Shown here: positions 61,140-64,000 of the stretch, one piece after another | Layout: each line of letters starts with the position of its first letter | How positions within the stretch are numbered: position 1 is the first letter of the stretch | Source: Peribacillus sp. ACCC06369 | GTDB lineage: Bacteria; Bacillota; Bacilli; Bacillales; DSM-1321 | Assembly: GCF_030348945.1 (NCBI RefSeq) | Contig: NZ_JAUCEN010000002.1 | Span: 4,216,001-4,280,000, forward strand | Direction of reading: 5' to 3' | DNA: 64,000 bases | Position numbers and translations under genes: made by a program | Notes under the pieces: model-generated | Told to the model about the DNA's origin: nothing | Seen by the model: the letters and a program-made list of their open reading frames with translations, nothing else | The model's database searches: none

Positions 61140-64000
61140 ATGCAGAAAAGTAATAAGTTTTTAACAACTAAACAAGTGGCTGAATTGTTAGATGTTTCAG
61201 ATATGACAGTAAAAAGATGGGCTGATAACGGCTATATTCCTTGTTTACGAGTAGGTGTAGGACAATATAGACGATTTAAAAAAGACGCTATTATAAAATT
61301 CAAAGAAGAATTTTATAATAACCAAATTATTGATGCTACTAAAAATATAGAAGCGAGAGTAAATGAGTTGATGCCTATTAATTCTTTTATTCCTCCAAAG
61401 TCACATCCAAAGCATTATTTAATGCATAAATATTGGGGAAGAAAAGCACATAACGTCATTTCAGAATATATTTCGCATTTTACGAAAGAGAATGATGTTG
61501 TATTAGATCCATTTATGGGTAGTGGGGTAACGGTAATTGAATCGGTGAAGTTAAACCGTAAATCCATCGGAGTAGACATTAATCCGACAGCTATTTCAAT
61601 TGTTGAAAATACTTTAAAACCTGTTGACTTATCTGTTTTTAAATATGAATACGAACGCATTTTAAATACAGTGAACACTAAGTATAAATACCTATACGAT
61701 ACAAAATGTCCGATATGCCAAGAATCTTGTTCATATACAATAATGGTATGGGAGAATGACGAAGCGAAACGTGTTCGTGGTATTTGCCCAACGCATGGAA
61801 AGTTTAAATGTGATGTAAATGAAGAGGACTTACAACTAATTGAAGAATACAAAAATCACTTTCTTCAATTAGATCAAAAGGGAGATTTAATTTATCCTAA
61901 AGACGCAATATTACAATATGTCCGTCGTAATAAAAAAACATATATATATGAACTATTTACAGAAAGAGCATTGCTTATTATTTCAAGCCTTCTGAAAGAA
62001 GTTGATAAAGTTGAAGATCCTAACGTTAAATCTATGTTAATGTTTAGTATTTCTTCAATGCTTCCAAATGTATCTAAAATGCTCCCTGGAGATATAGAAA
62101 ATGTGATGTATAAGTCTGGCTGGGTTATTAGTAAGTTTTGGGTGCCAAAAGTGCATACAGAACGTAACGTTTTTGATTGTTTCAAAATGCGTTGTGAAGC
62201 TATCTTTAAAGGAAAATCCGAACTATTAAATATAAATAATAAGTTGGCTGATATTCACAATCGCAGTTCTACTAATTTGCAATTTATTGAATCAGAAAGT
62301 GTTGATTATATTTTCACTGATCCTCCATATGGAGAAAGTATTGCATATCTTGCATTAAGCCATTTTTGGAATTCATGGTTTCACAAAGATGTTAACTACG
62401 AAGAAGAAATCATTTTAGATCCATATCGAAAGAAAACTATCGATGAATTCGAAAGTTTAATTTCAGATACCTTTAAAGAACTCTATCGCGTACTTAAACC
62501 GAATAAGTATTTATCCTTCACATTTCATAATCGCGACTTAAAAGTATGGAAGGCTATCTTAGAAGGTACAGTGAAAGCTGGCTTCGAATTAGTGAATATT
62601 GTTATGCAACCACAAGCCGTTTCTTCTGGAACGCAAGGTATTAATAGGGACAATACACTAAAAGGCGACTTTGTTTATAACTTTAGAAAAGTATCGCCGT
62701 TTAAAGAGTTTGAAATTAACTACATGAAAAATTCCGAACCTTTTATCATAAATAGCGCTCGCAATCTTATTTTAGAAAAACAAGGTGTTAACTCAGCTGA
62801 GTTATATGAATATATTTTGCCTTTAATAGCTAAAAACCAAGCATATATGAATGATAAAAATGAAGTTATTAATGTAGAAAATTTGCTAAAGAAACACTTT
62901 AAATACGAAGAAGATAATGGTGAATATAAATGGTTATGCCAAGATATGGTTGTGAAAAATTCCAACAAATTAAATGTGCTAGATTTATTCTCAGGTGCAG
63001 GGGGTTTTTCAGAAGGGTTTAAGGAAGAGGGATTTAATATTGTAGCTGCTGTTGAGTTCGATTCCCAAATTGCACAAACATACTTGTATAATAATCCGGA
63101 AACGTTTGTGTTTAATGAAGACATTACACAGTTAAAAACTAATGATATTAAAAAGATTTTTAGTAATAAAAGTTTAAATTGCGATGTCATTATTGGTGGT
63201 CCACCATGCCAAGGATTCTCAATGGCTGGTAATCGCATACGTAATCAACAAAAACTAATTGAAGACCCTCGTAATGAGTTGTTTAAAGAATTCTATCGAA
63301 TGGTAAAAGACTTTAGACCTAAGGTATTCATTTTTGAAAACGTTGAAGGAATTTTGAATTTTTCGGAAGGCCGTTTTAAAGAAGCTATTTTCGATTTATT
63401 TAGAGAGCTTGGATATCACGTAAGTGCAAGGATTTTAAATGCAGCAGATTATGGTGTACCACAATTACGTAAACGTGCTATTTTTATCGGAAATCGTCTA
63501 GGGTTGAACTCAGACCTTTTCTTTCCAGAATCAACACATGCAGTTGAAACATATGTATCAGTATGGGATGCTATTAGTGATTTACCGCCGTTAGAGAGTG
63601 GGCAAGGTATAGAGGAAACGACATTAGATTCTGAAGCACAAAACTTTTATCAAATGCTAATGCGTAATTCATCTGGAAAATTATTCAATCACATTTCTTC
63701 TGTTCATAAAATATCTACAATCGAAAAAATGAAAATGATAAAACCTGGTATGACACAGAAAGATTTACCGGAAGAGTTCCAAACACGTTCAGTTCATAGC
63801 GGAGCGTACGGTAGGATGGAAAAGGAACATCCATCGTATACACTTACAACAAGATTAAACACACCGTCAGTAGGACGTATTATTCACCCAGAGCAACATC
63901 GAACAATAACACCACGTGAAGCTTCACGTCTTCAATCTTTTAAAGACAAATATCGTTTCCTAGGTGATGTTACATCTATTGGAAAACAAATCGGCAATGC
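61140..64000 (+). CDS. Fused HTH - amino-DNA-methyltransferase - C5-cytosine methyltransferase, open at the right edge
   Basis: One unbroken frame of 953 codons from the ATG at 61140 (AGGTGA upstream) to the window end. Residues 8-58: excisionase/MerR-type HTH (FLTTKQVAELLDVSDMTVKR, then WADNGYIPCLRVG). Residues 90-560: SAM-binding DPFMGSG (123-129) before DPPYGES (394-397), the gamma-type order of N6-A or N4-C enzymes, with a Cys cluster CPICQESC (190-197) and CPTHGKFKC that may bind zinc. From residue 610: C5 enzyme with DLFSGAGG (615), GGPPCQGFS (Cys690), ENVEG, PQLRKRAIFIG and TPREASRLQSF, QIGNA. It likely protects two strands of an asymmetric site for the divergent nuclease pair. Only the last few residues are lost at the edge. 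Confidence 0.93.
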   Translation, partial: MQKSNKFLTTKQVAELLDVSDMTVKRWADNGYIPCLRVGVGQYRRFKKDAIIKFKEEFYNNQIIDATKNIEARVNELMPINSFIPPKSHPKHYLMHKYWGRKAHNVISEYISHFTKENDVVLDPFMGSGVTVIESVKLNRKSIGVDINPTAISIVENTLKPVDLSVFKYEYERILNTVNTKYKYLYDTKCPICQESCSYTIMVWENDEAKRVRGICPTHGKFKCDVNEEDLQLIEEYKNHFLQLDQKGDLIYPKDAILQYVRRNKKTYIYELFTERALLIISSLLKEVDKVEDPNVKSMLMFSISSMLPNVSKMLPGDIENVMYKSGWVISKFWVPKVHTERNVFDCFKMRCEAIFKGKSELLNINNKLADIHNRSSTNLQFIESESVDYIFTDPPYGESIAYLALSHFWNSWFHKDVNYEEEIILDPYRKKTIDEFESLISDTFKELYRVLKPNKYLSFTFHNRDLKVWKAILEGTVKAGFELVNIVMQPQAVSSGTQGINRDNTLKGDFVYNFRKVSPFKEFEINYMKNSEPFIINSARNLILEKQGVNSAELYEYILPLIAKNQAYMNDKNEVINVENLLKKHFKYEEDNGEYKWLCQDMVVKNSNKLNVLDLFSGAGGFSEGFKEEGFNIVAAVEFDSQIAQTYLYNNPETFVFNEDITQLKTNDIKKIFSNKSLNCDVIIGGPPCQGFSMAGNRIRNQQKLIEDPRNELFKEFYRMVKDFRPKVFIFENVEGILNFSEGRFKEAIFDLFRELGYHVSARILNAADYGVPQLRKRAIFIGNRLGLNSDLFFPESTHAVETYVSVWDAISDLPPLESGQGIEETTLDSEAQNFYQMLMRNSSGKLFNHISSVHKISTIEKMKMIKPGMTQKDLPEEFQTRSVHSGAYGRMEKEHPSYTLTTRLNTPSVGRIIHPEQHRTITPREASRLQSFKDKYRFLGDVTSIGKQIGN

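Noticed and set aside
61415..63238. Minus-strand frames of 97-172 codons under the methyltransferase fusion
   Set aside because: They are antisense to a frame with complete methyltransferase motifs.

Overview
The window looks like chromosome of an endospore-forming Bacillaceae bacterium of Peribacillus/Bacillus type. The evidence is a moderately AT-rich sequence, strong AGGAGG ribosome sites with frequent TTG/GTG starts, spore genes (sspH-like, csgA-like), SigB promoters, a kam-type lysine operon, small Bacillus families (DUF1659, DUF2922, YvrJ, DUF4083) and a purine riboswitch. Species is inferred, not shown.

Layout. (1) 1-8.2 kb: a leftward lysine 2,3-aminomutase operon (kamA, YokU-like, beta-lysine acetyltransferase, ferredoxin, aminotransferase, CoA-transferase A/B, thiolase) read from a -24/-12 promoter, with its SigL (sigma-54) activator upstream. 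(2) 8.3-11.5 kb: a GNAT gene, an M15 cell-wall peptidase with a TTG start, and a Fur-box-controlled siderophore-binding lipoprotein. (3) 11.7-20.2 kb: a ketone-body/short-chain acid cluster (scoB, scoA, GntP permease, sigma-54 activator, thiolase, 3-hydroxyacyl-CoA dehydrogenase, divergent 3-hydroxybutyrate dehydrogenase) with two more perfect -24/-12 promoters. One regulatory logic, SigL plus a PAS-type activator, thus serves both catabolic blocks. (4) 20.5-33 kb: single accessory genes separated by many copies of a degenerate short interspersed repeat. (5) 33-39.7 kb: DUF3238 protein, two KGG hydrophilins with matching SigB promoters, a DUF1659-DUF2922-YvrJ operon whose promoter block is shared with the peptidase at 10 kb, LysR/DUF2798 pair, csgA-like gene, GntP remnant. 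(6) 39.8-47.9 kb: oxidoreductase, guanine-type riboswitch with a nucleosidase-like lipoprotein, ZIP transporter, LysM L,D-transpeptidase, ABC-F resistance-type ATPase with an attenuator leader.

(7) 47.9-64 kb is a defence island. It starts exactly where a sodium:solute symporter gene is cut off. In order it holds a McrBC pair whose McrB carries an EVE reader domain; an unfamiliar leftward cassette of a DUF1643-like protein, a PD-(D/E)XK nuclease-like protein and small ORFs; a zone of decay (ZIP remnant, frameshifted gene, dead McrB); and a BsuMI/LlaJI-like restriction pair (McrB-type ATPase plus DUF2357/PD-(D/E)XK nuclease) divergent from a very long ORF that runs off the window. That ORF fuses an excisionase-type HTH, an amino-DNA-methyltransferase and a C5-cytosine methyltransferase. 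The island's last 6 kb is visibly richer in A+T than the metabolic region.

The best candidates for something undescribed are the HTH-MTase-MTase fusion with its McrBC-like nuclease partners, and the DUF1643/PD-ExK cassette.
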